From: Undaria pinnatifida
Taxonomy: Eukaryota; Sar; Phaeophyceae; Laminariales; Alariaceae
Reading direction: 5' to 3'
Assembly (NCBI GenBank): GCA_012845835.1
Contig: JABAKD010000008.1
Span: 10,633,709-10,697,708, forward strand
DNA length: 64,000 nt
The position numbers and the translations under genes are program-made. A model generated the notes under the pieces. That model was not told the origin of the DNA, did not search any database, and saw nothing but the letters and a program-made list of their open reading frames with translations. Of the stretch, positions 23,418-37,900 are shown piece by piece. How positions within the stretch are numbered: position 1 is the first letter of the stretch; every line of letters begins with the position of its first letter.

Positions 23418-26400
23418 ACAACCACAACACCACCACAACCACAACACCACCACCACCACCACCAGCAACAACAACTCCCCAACATCAACAACAACAACAA
23501 CCCCCCCCCCCCCCGCAGCAAACGCGGGCGTGCGAATCGAAACGGACCAGTACCACCACGGCAAAACAACGCGAGCACTAACTGACTTTCAGAAAAGGGA
23601 CGCCCACTCTAACCATAAAATAAAAGCAATAAAGTGCCCCAGCGCCGCTGCCACCTCTCTTACATGGGCGCCGTTCTCGCTTTGGCCCAGCGTGACGGCG
23701 AAGGTGGCGAGGTGTTTCACCACGCGCTCGAGCAGCACCTTCATCTTGTGGCTGTAGCCGCCAAGACTCAGGGTAAGCGCCTCCTGCAAAAATAGTACCA
23801 GCAGTAAACACGAAGATAAAAACAAGAGGTGAGAAAGAAGAAGAAAAATAATAATAACAATAATAGGGAAACAATGGGAATAAAACGGCGCAAAAATGGT
23901 GGAACAAAAACGGGCAAAAAAAACGTGGGGGCGGGGGATGGAAAAAAATGCAAAACTGCAAACTTAAAATGCTGGAACTAGTACACAAAGAAGGGAAAAA
24001 TCGGAAAACGACACAGAAAAGGAGAGATTATAACAAAATATCGAAACAAAGAGGGATTGAGTGAAAAAACTCACCCACATAGTATACTACAAGTACCAAC
24101 AACGCAGCTTGCACATATGTGCAAAGATGAGTATCGACCCTAAATTTCGTCGAAATCACAGCTGACGTAGTTAGAATAACTTTATAAAAGAGGGAAAGAT
24201 GAAAAATGAAAAATGAAAAATAAGCAAACGTAAAACACGACAAACAAAAACAAATACGTGGCTAGGTGGGCAATAAAATATTAAAACAGTGGATAGCGTT
24301 CGAAGACCAACGCCCAGACGGGGGTCATATTATAGGGTCGACCGTATTTGGAGCAAGTCCGGCGGGAAGCTGTTTTCTAATAACCTTGGGTTTTGTTAGC
24401 GAGTGAGGTTGTGCAAGTCCCACCCACACCTACCCGGAAAGACGACTTTTCCGGATATCCATCTCCACAGCACCTGACACCCAGGGGTAACGTCGGGTCG
24501 ACGTCCTCACGAGCCCGTAGACCGCGGCCGCTTGCGCTGCTGTATTCACGGTGGTGACCGGCGATAGAGACAGCTTGCGCAGCCATTGCCGCGGACACGG
24601 TAAGACACGCTAGCTAGCGCTGGATGGTGAACAAACACAATCGAGTTAACTTGACGCACATGTATGAAAATACGTGGAAAGTATGGTGGAGCTTAAGCCC
24701 GTTACATCTAAACACCCGTTTATGGGGACTAAAATGCTTGGAATTAGTATGGGAAGGGGTTTTGGGGCTCTAAATGGGTGAAGCGTTGTTCTCAGCCACC
24801 TACCGGACTATAAAACAAAAATAAAGAGAAACAAAATAAAAAAGCGGGTACGCAGTGTTGTTGAAGCTTTATAAAGCAACGAGACCACCTGTGTGACCCG
24901 GAAGTTCTGATCAAGCTATACCTTGGTGAGATAGAGGTCGAGGCCTAGGCCAGCCTCCCTGGCCATGTACAGCTCCTCGTTGAGGTCTTCCTTTAGCAGG
25001 CTCACAAGGAGGTCGGACATCACCTTTCGGTTCAAGAGACGAGACCAGACAAACGACGACACGATACGAGACACGCAAGAAGACAAGGCAAATGCGACAG
25101 ACAAAAAAAAAAAACGTCAACTAAACCAGGCACAATAAAATTAAACCCGTTCGGGATCCATGCATGTAGAAAAACGTCAACACAAAACAGCCACACATTA
25201 ACCTTTTGATGGAACATATTTTTAGAGCCCCCCAAAACGCCTCCCTTCCCAAACTTCGAGAAAATTTTCCACCAAACACGGGTTTCCAGTTGTAAAAGAA
25301 GTGAATAAGACGCCACAAGAACGACGAGCTCGACTTAATCTAGTGTTACAAGCTAGCATCCAGGAAGAGCTTGCACCCGTACAAGTAAGCATCATTATGC
25401 CGCGCGCGTGTCCTACACGCCCTCTGCGTTTGCACTCCGGACACACCCATTACTCGCAGCAGCCCGACCTGCGTTGTGTGGCCACAGCTAAAATCAAGTC
25501 ATTTTTTGTTAGACGTTTTTTCCTTCCGACGCCACCACCATCAACACCACCACAAACATCCCCATTCTCCCTCTCATTCCCCTCAAGATCAACACCAACA
25601 CCACCCTTCCTCCCCTCCCCCCCTCCTCCCCCCTCCCCTCACCAACACACCGCCCTTCCTTCCCTCTCCCCCTCCGTCCCTCCCCCCCCCCTTTCCCCCT
25701 TCCCCCCCCCTCCCTCCTCCTTCCGCCCCCTCCTACTCACCAAGCTCTCTGGCGAAGCGTACAAGACAGGAGTGATCAGCCGAACCCGCACGTTAAGCTT
25801 AGGCTTGCGGAAAAATCCATCCCCCTTATGCCACACGCGGCAAGACGAGTCGTCGCGCACAATTGTAGGGCCCGGAGGGGCATCACCCGGGGGCGGGGGA
25901 CGGAGCGAAAAGTCCTGTGATTAGAGGGAGCGAAGGGGGAAGGGGGGAGGGGGGGGCAAGGGTTGGGGTGGGGATGGGGGTGAGGGTGATGGTGGAGGCG
26001 GGGTGGGGAGTGGGAGCGGGACATCGGCCGGTGGTGGAGGACGGAGCGAAACATTCTGGGGAATGGAGGAGTGGGAGGGCGACGGGTGGAGGGGGGCGGG
26101 GGGGGTGCGGGGTGAAGCGCGGGGGGGGGGAGGGCAGGGAGGGCGGAGGTCGCGGGGGGGGGCGAGAGATGGAGCGAAAAGTCTTTCGAAGGGACGGGGG
26201 GGGAGGGAGAGGATTGACGGTAGGAGCACCGGGAGGTGGTGGAGGATGAAGGGAAAAGTCTTGCGCATGAAGGGGAGGGAGGGGTGGAGATTGGGGGTAG
26301 GGTGTAAGGGGCGGGGAAGGGGGGGTTGAGATTGAGGGTGGGGGGGGTGGGACCCGTCTCTTCTTTCAAGTACCGTTCTAAGTTTGTGTTCATGTCTCAC

Positions 26401-29400
26401 CGTGGCAATGACTAGGTTGGGCTCGGGCAAGCGCAGCTCTTCCCGCCGTCCACACATCTCCCAGGTCTTTATCAAATCTTCCGGGAGCATCTTGCACGAG
26501 TACTCCGTTCCATACCACGGCTCGATCTGGGGGGAAAATCGAAATTGGTTGGTGTCATCATCACCACCACCACCATCATCATCGTCATATCATCATTATC
26601 GTCGTCGTCATCATCATCATTGTCATCATCATCATCATCACCATCGTCATCACCATCATCATTATCATCATCGTCCTCCTCACCATCATCATCATCAACA
26701 CCAAACTCATGATCGCGGTCATTTTTTTATGGTCATGTCCGTGATGATTGTCGCTACGACCTCTCATCACCATCATCAACGTGATCATCACGACCATCGT
26801 GATAGTCACGACTATCATCATCACCATAATCATCACATTAATATTCATCATCGCGACAAAATTGTCATAATCACCACCATCACCCTTCCCTACCCATCGG
26901 CATAATAACATCAACACCATTATCAGCATCTCATCATCACCTTCACCACAACAACCCCCCCCTCCCCCTTGCCCCCCCCCCCTCCCTCCCCCCTCCCCCC
27001 GCGTCCCACCCCCCCCTCAAACCTGCTCAGTTTCCCCCTTGAACTCCCTAGACAACGACGAGCATCATGTTGCCCTCCCCTCCTCTCCCCTCTAACCTGG
27101 CCAATTCCCCCCTCGAACTCCCTAGCGATAACGAGGAGCATCATCTTGCCTCCCTCCCCCCCCAACCCCCCTCCTCTCATCCCCCCTCTAACCTGGTCAG
27201 TCTCCCCTTTGAACTCCCTAGCGACAACGAGGAGCATCATGTTGCTCGGTACCATGCACGCCAGCAGCTTCCGCACGACATCCGGCTCGTAGTCATAACG
27301 TAGCGAGGGTCCAGCTACCACAAGTTCGGGTGGATATACTTGCATGTTGCCTGCCAGGCGGGAGACGTAGCCCATGGGATTTCCCTTGCTTGCGAAGCGG
27401 AAGTTCATTGCTGCGATCGCTTGGATTTCCAGGTGGATCCACTCCTGGAAGGGGAGAGGGCGGGGGGCGGGCAAGCGGGGGGGGGGGGGGGGGCGTACTC
27501 ATTTGTTGCTTGCCTTAGTCATTTGACCATTGACCACGCATCCCTTTCGAGACGGAGCACCGTTCCTACTCCTAATAGAGACACTTCCAACATTTGGGCG
27601 CTCACTGGGGGAGGAGGGGGGGTATACATATTTCCGACTGGAACCCCCCAGGAGGGGGGCACAACACAACCGGACTAACGTCAAAACTTAAGAATAGCAC
27701 CAACAAGAGGAAACATTTGGAAATAAACAGTTGGATGAAAAAATAACGCACTACAGACTACAAACAGCAGCATACGGCACATACAGGAAGCACTCTTCAC
27801 ACATGCTACTAATAGTACGGTACAGGTGCACTGGCTCTTTTTCGCCTTCTGAGGGTGGTGGCTTGCGGAGCTCCATACCTCACCTCAAAACCGATTTTGA
27901 GCAAACTGAAAATGCAAACCGATGAACAGAGCCATGGCCTATATGGTTGTGGCTTGCGGAGCTCCATACCTCACCCCAAAACCGATTTTGAGCAAACTGA
28001 AAATGCAAACCGATGAACAGAGCCATGGCCTATAGGTGTACAAACAAATAATACTGCAAAAACAAAAATGACATTTTTCCGACGGTTTTGGATTATAACC
28101 CCTTTAGAGCTCCAAAATCCCTCCCTATACTAAATTCAAGTGAATGTTTCCCTGAGCAGGGTTTCCAGTTGTAAAGCCCATCACTCAGTTTTTTTTTTCT
28201 AGCCGAAAAAATGCTACCTCTATCGCAGCACGCGTCTTTTACCACCGAACAAAAACATACGCAAACCCCTCTGCTATTTTCACATTCCCCCTCCCCGCCT
28301 GCCTCCCTAGCCTAAACAGCAACAATGCAAGGCATTTATTTAACACCTAAAAACATAAAACAAAAATCGTTTGTTTTTGATTGCGTTTCTGGCACGACTC
28401 ACCTGCAGCCCTTCCTCCCTGATCATGTTGAGGTACTGGTAGATCATTGCCACAATCTCGTTTACGTGGTCCTATCGCGCACCCCAGATGTCGGTTGGGT
28501 ACGAAGGGCAAAAGTGAAAGACCAAGGGCAAAGGATCGAAGGCGAATGACGAAGGGGGAAGGGGGACATACGAGGAACGAAGGGTCGAGGACGAGGGACG
28601 CAATATGGAGGATGAAAGGCGAACGACGAATGGTGAAGGACGAAAGGCAAAGGAGGAAAGAGAAAGGACAAAGGACGAAGGAGGAAGAAGGAAGGAAGAA
28701 GGATGAAAGGAGAAGGATTCAAAACGAAGCACGAAGGAGGAAAGACGAAAGACAACCGCCGCAACACTTAGCATCACACACCATATCACACCGCACCGCA
28801 CCGCGCCGCGCCGAGTCACATAACATCCTATCCAATCCATACATCGCGTTGCATCACATTGCACAGCAAGTACTGCAAAGCAATGCTTTCCATGGCATCA
28901 GGTTGCATGATATATTATTTGCACGGCACCACATCACATCACATCACATCGTATCACATCATCGCAGCGGTAGCGGCCGCTACCCCAAGCGGCCAACCGA
29001 TAGAAAATAACCAACCGATGAGCCGACGAGTGAAACCGGACCAGCGCGGGGCAACATTCACAGCAGGCAAGCGAGAGACATGTTGACTTCTTTTTTTTTG
29101 TTACGGACCAAAAGCTGAAAAACTGTCCGTTCGCTGAAATCAATGTACGTCGACGACTGATCATGTCATAAACCAAAAAAATCAGGGTACTCCTCGGTAC
29201 CGGTTTTTGATGACGGTACGAAGTTTGACGGTTCTGAAATATACGGTACTTTTTAAACGGGAAACGGATTCTCATTTTTTGACGGTACCGATTTTGGCGG
29301 TATACGGTACGGCGAATTATGACGGGTTTTTTTGTACGGTTCTGAAAATGACGGTACTTTTAAAACGGGAAACGGTTTATCGTTTTTTGACGGTACCTTT

Positions 29401-31933
29401 TGCACGGTACTGAAAAATGACGGTATCGCCTATACCCGGTACCGAACATACGATACATGTGATCAGGTGAAATTCGCTGCAGAGGAGGTCCTGGTTCTTC
29501 CGAAACGCAACCAACTGAACCAAAAATCCTACAACAAAAAAAAAAAATTACTCGAAGTTGTGAAAAAAAAAAAAAGAGGACATCAGTGAGGATCGAACTC
29601 CAGTTCAAAAACTAACCGTCGTGCCCGCTACCTTCTGGACTACCGGCAGTTCACAGACATACTTGACTTGCCGGAACTGTTTTGACGGTATTGGCACATG
29701 GCGGTACTTTTTTGACGGTACTGCATCATGACGGTATTTTTTTGGCGGTTTTGAAAAATACGGTACTTTTTAAACGGGAAGCGGATTCTCGTTTTTTGAC
29801 GGTACCGACTTTGGCGGTATACGGTATCGCGAATTTTGACGGTATTCCGCTACCGTCCCGTATCCGCCTATTACGACGGGAAAACCGTGACGGGAAAATT
29901 CCCGAGGAGTACCCTGAAAAAAATAATAGCATCAGTCTGACAACAAACAACTTCAGGAAACCACTACCAATACCGGGTACCAGGTATGTGTTTAAGCAAC
30001 GTTTGCAGTGAAGGCCATGGGTACAGTTGTCATCAACGAGAAAGTTGCTTGTATTGATTGCCAGACTGGTATAACATAGTACCAGGTAGGTATGCGTTTT
30101 GCGTGCGCCTCTCCCACGGAAGCGAAGGGACAATAGCGACGACGGCCACAAAACCGAACAGCCACCACCATCACCACCACCACCAGCACGAGCTCTCTTC
30201 CATCACTCACAAGGCCTTTCTCCGTGCACTCCACTGATACGATAAAGCTAGCCCAGTCCGTCGCGCTCTCGTACGGCCCGGCGCTCAGCCCGTTAGCCCA
30301 GCCCTTTGTCTTCAGCAGCGACAACAGCGACCCAGAGCCTTCGTGGCCCACCAGATGGGCCAGGTACCTGGCGCAGACAATCAAGACACATACATATGAT
30401 ACATGTGGTATGCACGCGGGTGTTGCGACCACGCAGGCAAACACGCATGCACACGAGCATACACATGTTTAAACATGGAGAGTGCGCACATATGTGCCGG
30501 TACACACACGCATACACGTATTCGCATACAGTAGGATACATCCTTCGTAGGTCTACGTACACCATACACGTGCTGCAACACCCACATCAACATCAGCACC
30601 AAAGTCAACATGAACACCAACATGAACACCACCGTCCCAATATCGCCGCCAACACCCCCATCACCATCACACCGCCGACACCACCCCCACACCAGCACCG
30701 CCACCACCACCAACAACCACAACCACAACTACCACCACCATCATCAGCAACAGCAACAACAACAACAATGGCATAGAGTCCACTCGAAATCCGCCTTCCC
30801 AGGCAGCCCTACTACCATGCAGCCAAACGGCGCATATACAAGGCATCCAAACCGTGGGCACACTGACCACACTGCTCCCGCTCCCCTCCCCCCCTCTCCC
30901 TCCCCGCGAAATCCGTCCAACCTCCCCCTCACACGCACGCACAGCCCCCCCCCCCCCCCCCTCCCCCCCTGCGCCCCCTCCCCGACCCTTACCCCTCCCT
31001 CCCCCCTCCCCCCTCCCCACCCCTCCTCTCGTGCAAACCCTTGTTTTTTATTTATCTTACCCGGCGGGCTTGGAGCGGAAGTACTGGTCGATTGGAGGCA
31101 GCGGCCACGATACGGTAACATCCCTCGCCTCCTTCACCGGCACCACTTTGATGCTTCGCTTCATCTGCAAAAAAACAAAAACGTACGAAGCCAAAAGAAA
31201 AAAAAACATGAAAAAAAACTGAAAAAGTGAACGACAAAAAAGCACTAAAACAAGGCACGAAAAACAAAACACAACAAACAACACAACAAACAAAAGAGAG
31301 GCAAGACAATAAAAAAATGAGTACTGTGTAGGCCCACGCTTACGGTAGAGGCGGGATAACCTCACTTCCGGTCACGGGGTTAGGCCTGCTCGAGCAGCTC
31401 TGTACTTGGCTAAAACACACGATCGCAACAAAATTCCAAGGCGGTGCATACTGAAAAACAAAACAAGCTCAAAGCCTTACTGGTGCCATACAAACAGGGG
31501 AGGCATTCGCGCAAGAGGCCTTGAGTCGGTGAATCAAGATACCCTAATAGTCCCCCCCGAGTACACCCCCCCCCCTAGCGTGTTAGTAGTAGCAGTAGTA
31601 GTAGTAATATTACTAGTAGTAGCAGTAGTGGTAGCAATTAGTAGTAGTACGAGTAGCAGTAGTAGGAACAGAAGTAGTAGCAGTAGCAGTAGTAGTGCTG
31701 GTAGTAGTAGTAGCAGCAGCAGCAGTAGTAGTATTGGTTGTAGTAGTAGTAGCAGTAGTAGTAGTGGTAGCGGTTGGTGGTAGCAGTAGCAGTAGCAGTA
31801 GGAGTAATAGCAGTAGTAGTAGCAGCAGTAGTAGTAGCAGCAGTAGTAGCAGTAGCAGTACTGGTAGTAGTACTAGTAGTAGCACAAGTAGTAATAGCAG
31901 TAGTAGTAGCAGTAGGAGTAATAGTAGTGGTAT

Positions 31934-31968
<35 letters not shown>

Positions 31969-34900
31969 ATAGTAGTAGTAGCAGTATTAGCAGCAGTAGC
32001 AGTAGTAGTAGCAGTAGTGAACTTACTGATAACAGTGTTCGTAGTGCAAGCAGTTTGGGGTAGTACAAGCTAACCAAGAAAAAAAAGACAAGAAAAACGA
32101 CAAAACTCACAGCTGTCATTGTTAGAATAATAAAACAACCCTGAGCACTGCAGTGGTATTGACAGAAGCAGCAGCAGTAGACTTGTTGTTAACAGTACTC
32201 ATAGTACAAGTAGTAGAAGCAAAAATAGAAATATAGTAGTAATGGCAGTACCGTGTACCGGTAACCTAATACTAGCAGTAGCAACCGTAGCAGTGGACCT
32301 AGCAGTAGTCTACTGTAGTAGCAGTAGCATAACGGCAGTAGTATTTACCAGGGCATTTCACGGGCCTGTTCACTTGTCGTGGCGTGGATAGGGTGTACCG
32401 ACCCGACATGACCTGACCTGACCCGTGATATCTAAAAACGTAACTCGACCCGACCCGACCCGACCCGACCCGACCCGACCCGACCCGACCCGACCCGACC
32501 CGACCCGACCCGACCCGACCCGACCCGACTCGACCCGCGATAATTTAGAAACCTCCTGACCCGGCCCGCTGGCCAGATCATGACCCGCGAAAATCCCTGG
32601 CAATTACCTGTTCGGGTCCGAAGGGAACTTTGCCACCAAAGGAAGGAGGCGAAGCGTTCGTGTTCACCACCTGTCATGCGAGAAAAACGATCGTTACCGT
32701 CAGTTTGATGGGGTTTCGTTTCGTAGGGAGGAGGCGGCGGGGGAAGGGGAGAAACGTTAACCGACGGACCAACCGACCGATCGATACAAAAACAGAAAAG
32801 GACCGGTGGCTAGCACACCTCAGAACTTCCCAAACACCCTCCCCATGTATATACTAGCATCAAGTAATTTGTCCCCAAAAGGGGCTTCCAGTTGCAGAGG
32901 GGAAAAGCCCGGGATAGAACTAAAGCTGGGGCGATAGTGTCTGACCGGTACAAATTCCCCCACAAGTGTCTACCAATAGGCCCCAATAGCTTTCGTCACC
33001 ACCATCACCGCCAACATCACCACCAACACCACCACCACAACCCCCCCACCACCACCACCCGAACCACCACCACCACCACAATCCACCACAACCCCCTTCC
33101 CCCCCCCCCGCCACCCCCCCCGCCTTTCTTTCCTCCTCCCCCTCACCGCAACCGCCATTCCTCAGTCACCGAGGCGAAGTTGCCCAACAACAACAATAAC
33201 AACAACAACAATAACAACAACAACATCCACCCCCTCCCTCCTCCCTCCCCTCCTATGGCCATGCATGATATATACCCCCCCCCCCCCCCCCCCCCCCCCT
33301 CCCCTCCCCTCCCCTCTCACCGGGGCGAACTTATCCACCACCATCTCCTGGAGCCGGTCCAGACTATCCCTTCCCAGCACCACGAGGCGCATGAGGTTCG
33401 ACGAGTAGTAGCGTCCGTGGAATTTAAGGAGCTCGGCCCTGATATCTACCCCGTCCTTCTTAGGGTTTTCCCCCAGAGTTTTGGCGTTTCCGGTCCCGAA
33501 CTGATGCCACGGGTGCTCTGGGGACGACACCGCCTTCAGCACCTGCGGCGCAGGGCGCAGGGCGCAAAGTTCGAGGCGAAACAAAAACTAAAGTAGGTAT
33601 AGATGATTACGCATGCGATAAGAGCAAGCAAAAAAAGGAAACGGATTAAAACAACAGAGCAGAATAAATCAAAAGGTTTCAAACGTGACAACGACACAAC
33701 TACAACAAAATAAGTGCTGTAGGAAAAAACAGACGAAAAAATAGAAACAAACGGTAGGAAAAGACACAAGAAAAAATAAGAAATACATGCGAGCCAAAGA
33801 AGGAGAAAGTATGCGGCACCTGACGCACTACCAGCAATCTAGTATGAAAGGGAACGATTTTCGGGTATAGTAGAGCAGAGTAGGGTATAGCAGAGCAGAG
33901 TAGCGTAGAGTAGGGTAGGGTAGGGTAGGGTAGGGTAGGGTAGGGTAGGGTAGGGTAGGGTAGGGTAGGATAGGGTAGGATAGGGTAGGGTAGGGTAGGG
34001 TAGAGAACGATAGAGTAGAGCAGAGGGTAGGTGAGGTAGGTCAGGGTAGGGGGCGAGTAGGGGTACATAGCTTGCCTGCACGATCCTCCATGGGTCGCAG
34101 GTGAGGTTGTTGGAGTTTTCGTTGTCGATGGCGGTGAGCTCCCTCCCCGTGGCGGACTCGGTGAAGAGGGGGTCGATGAAGAACCGGCTGAAAATGTCCA
34201 GGGTCGCGTCGAGGTGGCCGGCGTTAACGTCGAAGTAGTAGTTCGTGTCCTGTGTTGATGGGAGGAAACCGTTGATAACATTATCGCTAGCGTGAACGTT
34301 ACACCGCTGTCGTTGACGACATTACTAGCAGGGTCCAACGTTGGTGACACCGACCTTGCGTTCGATACGTTACCGTGGTAGATGCCGGGCAGGAAGGAAA
34401 TGAACGCAGAAAGAAGAAAGGAAAAAAAACGCGACGAGACAAAACGGCGAATGCACGCGAGAGGGACGAGGGAAGTCCAAGCGACCGACAGCCCGGACCT
34501 CCACGCCTTCCCCCTCCGCAAGCACATTCGCGCCTTGCGCCTCCACGACAGCACTATGGAAATATTATTACATGACAAGGTGCAGGGGGTGTGTGACCTA
34601 CCTCGTCGCTTGTGAAGGCGTTGGAGTTGCCGCCGTTGCTGTTCAGGAACGCGCTGTAGCAATTCTCGTCCGGGTATTTACCTGCCAAGAGACCAGAGTC
34701 AAAACAACAAAACGCGAAAAAAAAAGTGAAAAAACGAGAAAAGAAAAAACGAAAAGCGAGAAAGAGATTCGCGGTCGCGGCCGTTTACAAAAAACAAAAA
34801 ACACAGCAGTTACAAAAACCGTTACATCAAGATAAAATTCAAAGCTTCCAAAAACAGGAAAAGAGAAGACGAGCGACTCGACTGACCGGTCGAACTCACA

Positions 34901-37900
34901 GCTCATGTACATAAGAGTTTCGGCATGTTTTCCCCTTTCAAGCCCCAAAGAGCTCAGGCTGCAGAGGAGTTCGAGCTTTGGACCGCTCGCGGGCCGTACA
35001 GCTCCTCAGCTCCAGGCTTAGTGCAGCCGGATTCGGGCAAAAGGGGCTAAGTACGTTAAGGCATCTACAGCAGTATAAACACGTTTTTTTTTTTTTTTGT
35101 AAATTAAACTCGCCTATTTTCAAATTATTTGCCAGAAGAACTTGTTCATCTTTTTTTTTTTCCAACAACCAAATGAAACTTCTCACATGCTCAAAATATT
35201 TGCCAGCGGAAGAACCACTGAGGGATTTAACCACTCCCCTCTTCAACCGAAGGGCTTCAGGAATGCCACACGGGACTCGATTTCTCTTCGCCTACACTTT
35301 TCCTTCTAGAGCCCCCCAAAAACCCTCCGCATACTACTTATCCAAGCGCTTTTTCGTCCCCCAAAACCGGTGTCCAGTTGCAAAGCTTGCCCTTCATGAA
35401 GGCCCATCATAATGTACGAGCAACAGGTTTGCCGTTGACTACACTCAAAACATGGGAGTTTCAGGATCTTCGCATCGCTGTCGTCCTTGCTTTCAATCAG
35501 GGTTAAGGATTAGGGTTAATTAGCATGGTTGAACAAAAAAAACATGTACGAGGGGCAGCAGTCCATATATTCCATGTTTTCCCCTCACGGCACTTTATAA
35601 AGTTGTTTTAAAATACGTTAGCTGTGAGTTCGATAAAATTTAGGGTCGATTGCTTTGTTCGTCTAATAAACTTGAGCTCCTCCGGGCGGTTCGGAAGGGT
35701 ATCTTAAGCTATAGGGCGGGGACCCAGAGTGTCCCCTGCGGGTCTGCCTATTAAGCAGGTCCTCGACGAGTACTCACACTCTTAGCCTTCCTAGAGACGT
35801 AGCTCTATCAGTTTCCACCAGAGCCCTAGATAGCATCATCTGACAACGCGAGGCGCGTGCCTCGATTATATTTTCTGACTATCCCGAACAGAAAACGCCA
35901 ACCTATCATGCATACGAAAACGGCCAATTATCTATCAAAATAAGAAAATTCTAGGCCTTTCAAGGCCAGACCTTAACAGGTACCTTTGTTCACCACTTGT
36001 TCGATATACACACATAATTAGACATAATATACCCTTATATCTCGTTTGGGGCTTCAGAGGAAAAAAAAAAAAAAAAAAACATGACGAGTGAAAATAACGA
36101 CTGCAGCACCCTCCACACCACGCAGCCGGGGCTGCTAAATAGGTTAGCCGACGAAGATTTTACTACTACTATACTGCTGTCGAATTCCGATGCAAGTATG
36201 CACCGGCCAGACACGCCCACAGCTTGCACTGCCGTGTGTTTTAAGACTTATTTTGGTAGGCAATTGGTTAACCTTTCGCAAGTGGTCAAACGGACTAATA
36301 CCCTCTAATTGCGTAACACGTGTGCCATGATAAGGACGCGTTTTTGCTTTGTTTTGTTGCTGTATGTACGTGGGCCCCGAAAAGGGTGACAATAACGCGA
36401 GGACCAACTCCCGAATGAGTAGGGTGGGCCGCAACTGGATCAAGTCCGGCGGAAGGCTGTTTCTTCATGGCCGGGTCTTTTTTTAGTGGGTGAGCTTGCG
36501 CAAGTCCCACACTACCCGGAATGATGCCGTTCCGGGTGACTATCTCCACCGCACCTGACCCTCAGGGGACAGATCGGGTCGACAAACTCACGCATCCGTA
36601 TACAACTATAGCTTGCGATGCCGGGGTAGTAACGAGGACCGCCGGTAGGGACAGCTCGCACTATCGCTATAGCAGGAACCGAAGGACACGCCTGGTAGCG
36701 CTGGATTGCAAGTGCAATTGAGTTAAATCGACACACGACGTGCATGAAAATACGTGGAAGTGTGGTGAGCTTAAGCTTTATTTTTCCCCATCCGCCGGAG
36801 GATGTATATATATAAAAAAAAACTATCCATAACCCGACCTCCTTCAAACCCGGTCAACCATTGCAGGGGTAAGTCCCTCAGTCTAGTACACACTGTCCCT
36901 CAACCATTTTATTGGGTACGTGGTAAACTCTACCACCGGCAGTTTGGACGTTCGGACTACTCGCACAGAGCACTGCTTCAATTTTCGCAAATATGTCAAG
37001 AGACGGTCAAGTCAGCCAAGGGAAAACATCCAGCGGTCAGTCAAGGGTGTCAAATCGATCGTTATACACTAGAACCTAGTAGTTTGCCGTCAGTCCAGGC
37101 AAATTATCGGAAAATTGCCTTCCGTCAAGGGGTCAAACTGCCATCTCCTGAAACCTTTGTTTCGACACACCTCCTACCCCAGTAGCCCGGGCTTATCCGC
37201 GTGGCCCGGGCTGTAACCCCATTAGAGCCAGCCCCCAACCCCTTCCTATACCAATTTCAAGTAATTTTTTCCCGAAACGGGTTTCCATTTGTAAAGCGGG
37301 GTTGAGCGCCAATTACTAGTTCTGTTGGATTTTCCACGCGCATTCATCTCTCAAGTCCCCAGGCCAAAGGCCCACCGTTTCGGAAAGGCCACAGCCCACG
37401 CGATCGAAAAAATATTAAGTACGACAGGAACGAACACACAAAAAAAAATGATTCGTACAGGTACTAGCAATAGTTGCCAGACTGTCTGTTGTGATTTTTT
37501 TTCAGTTTTGTGGTACCGTGTTGTTCCCCTCTTTCCCTCCAGCTGCTGTTTCTCCCTTTTTGTTTTTTTCTTCGTTCTTATTCCTGTTACTTTTTTTACT
37601 GCAAATGGTCTGGTGCGCTGGCTTGCACATGTTTGTTTTTTACCTGCGTCCTCTTTGCTGGTGGCATTGCATGGCCAAATCACCTAGCTGCATTCGCAAT
37701 GTGTATCTAGGTCTCGTATCGAGCTTGTAACCACAGAAAGAGCTCGTCTCTCTCTGAGGCATCAGCACGGCCACTGGTTGTGCAGGGTGTAGAAGTGTGG
37801 AAATATCAGAGTAATGCAAAAAGCACACACAGAATGATCCAAACAACATCGGAATCGCAAAGCGGAGACCAGGGACAATGATTTGGCCGATTTATAACAC

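Noticed and set aside
23120-23581. Plus-strand frame with a signal-peptide-like start then poly-Gly, Asn, Thr, Gln
   Set aside because: The body is trinucleotide microsatellite inside an IDE intron; no conserved block supports a gene.
31613-32119. Poly-Leu and poly-Ser frames
   Set aside because: Six-frame by-products of the (GTA)n tract.
33700-34662. 320-codon minus-strand frame
   Set aside because: Wrong frame across two IDE exons and the TAGGG array; the true frames are those of the exons.
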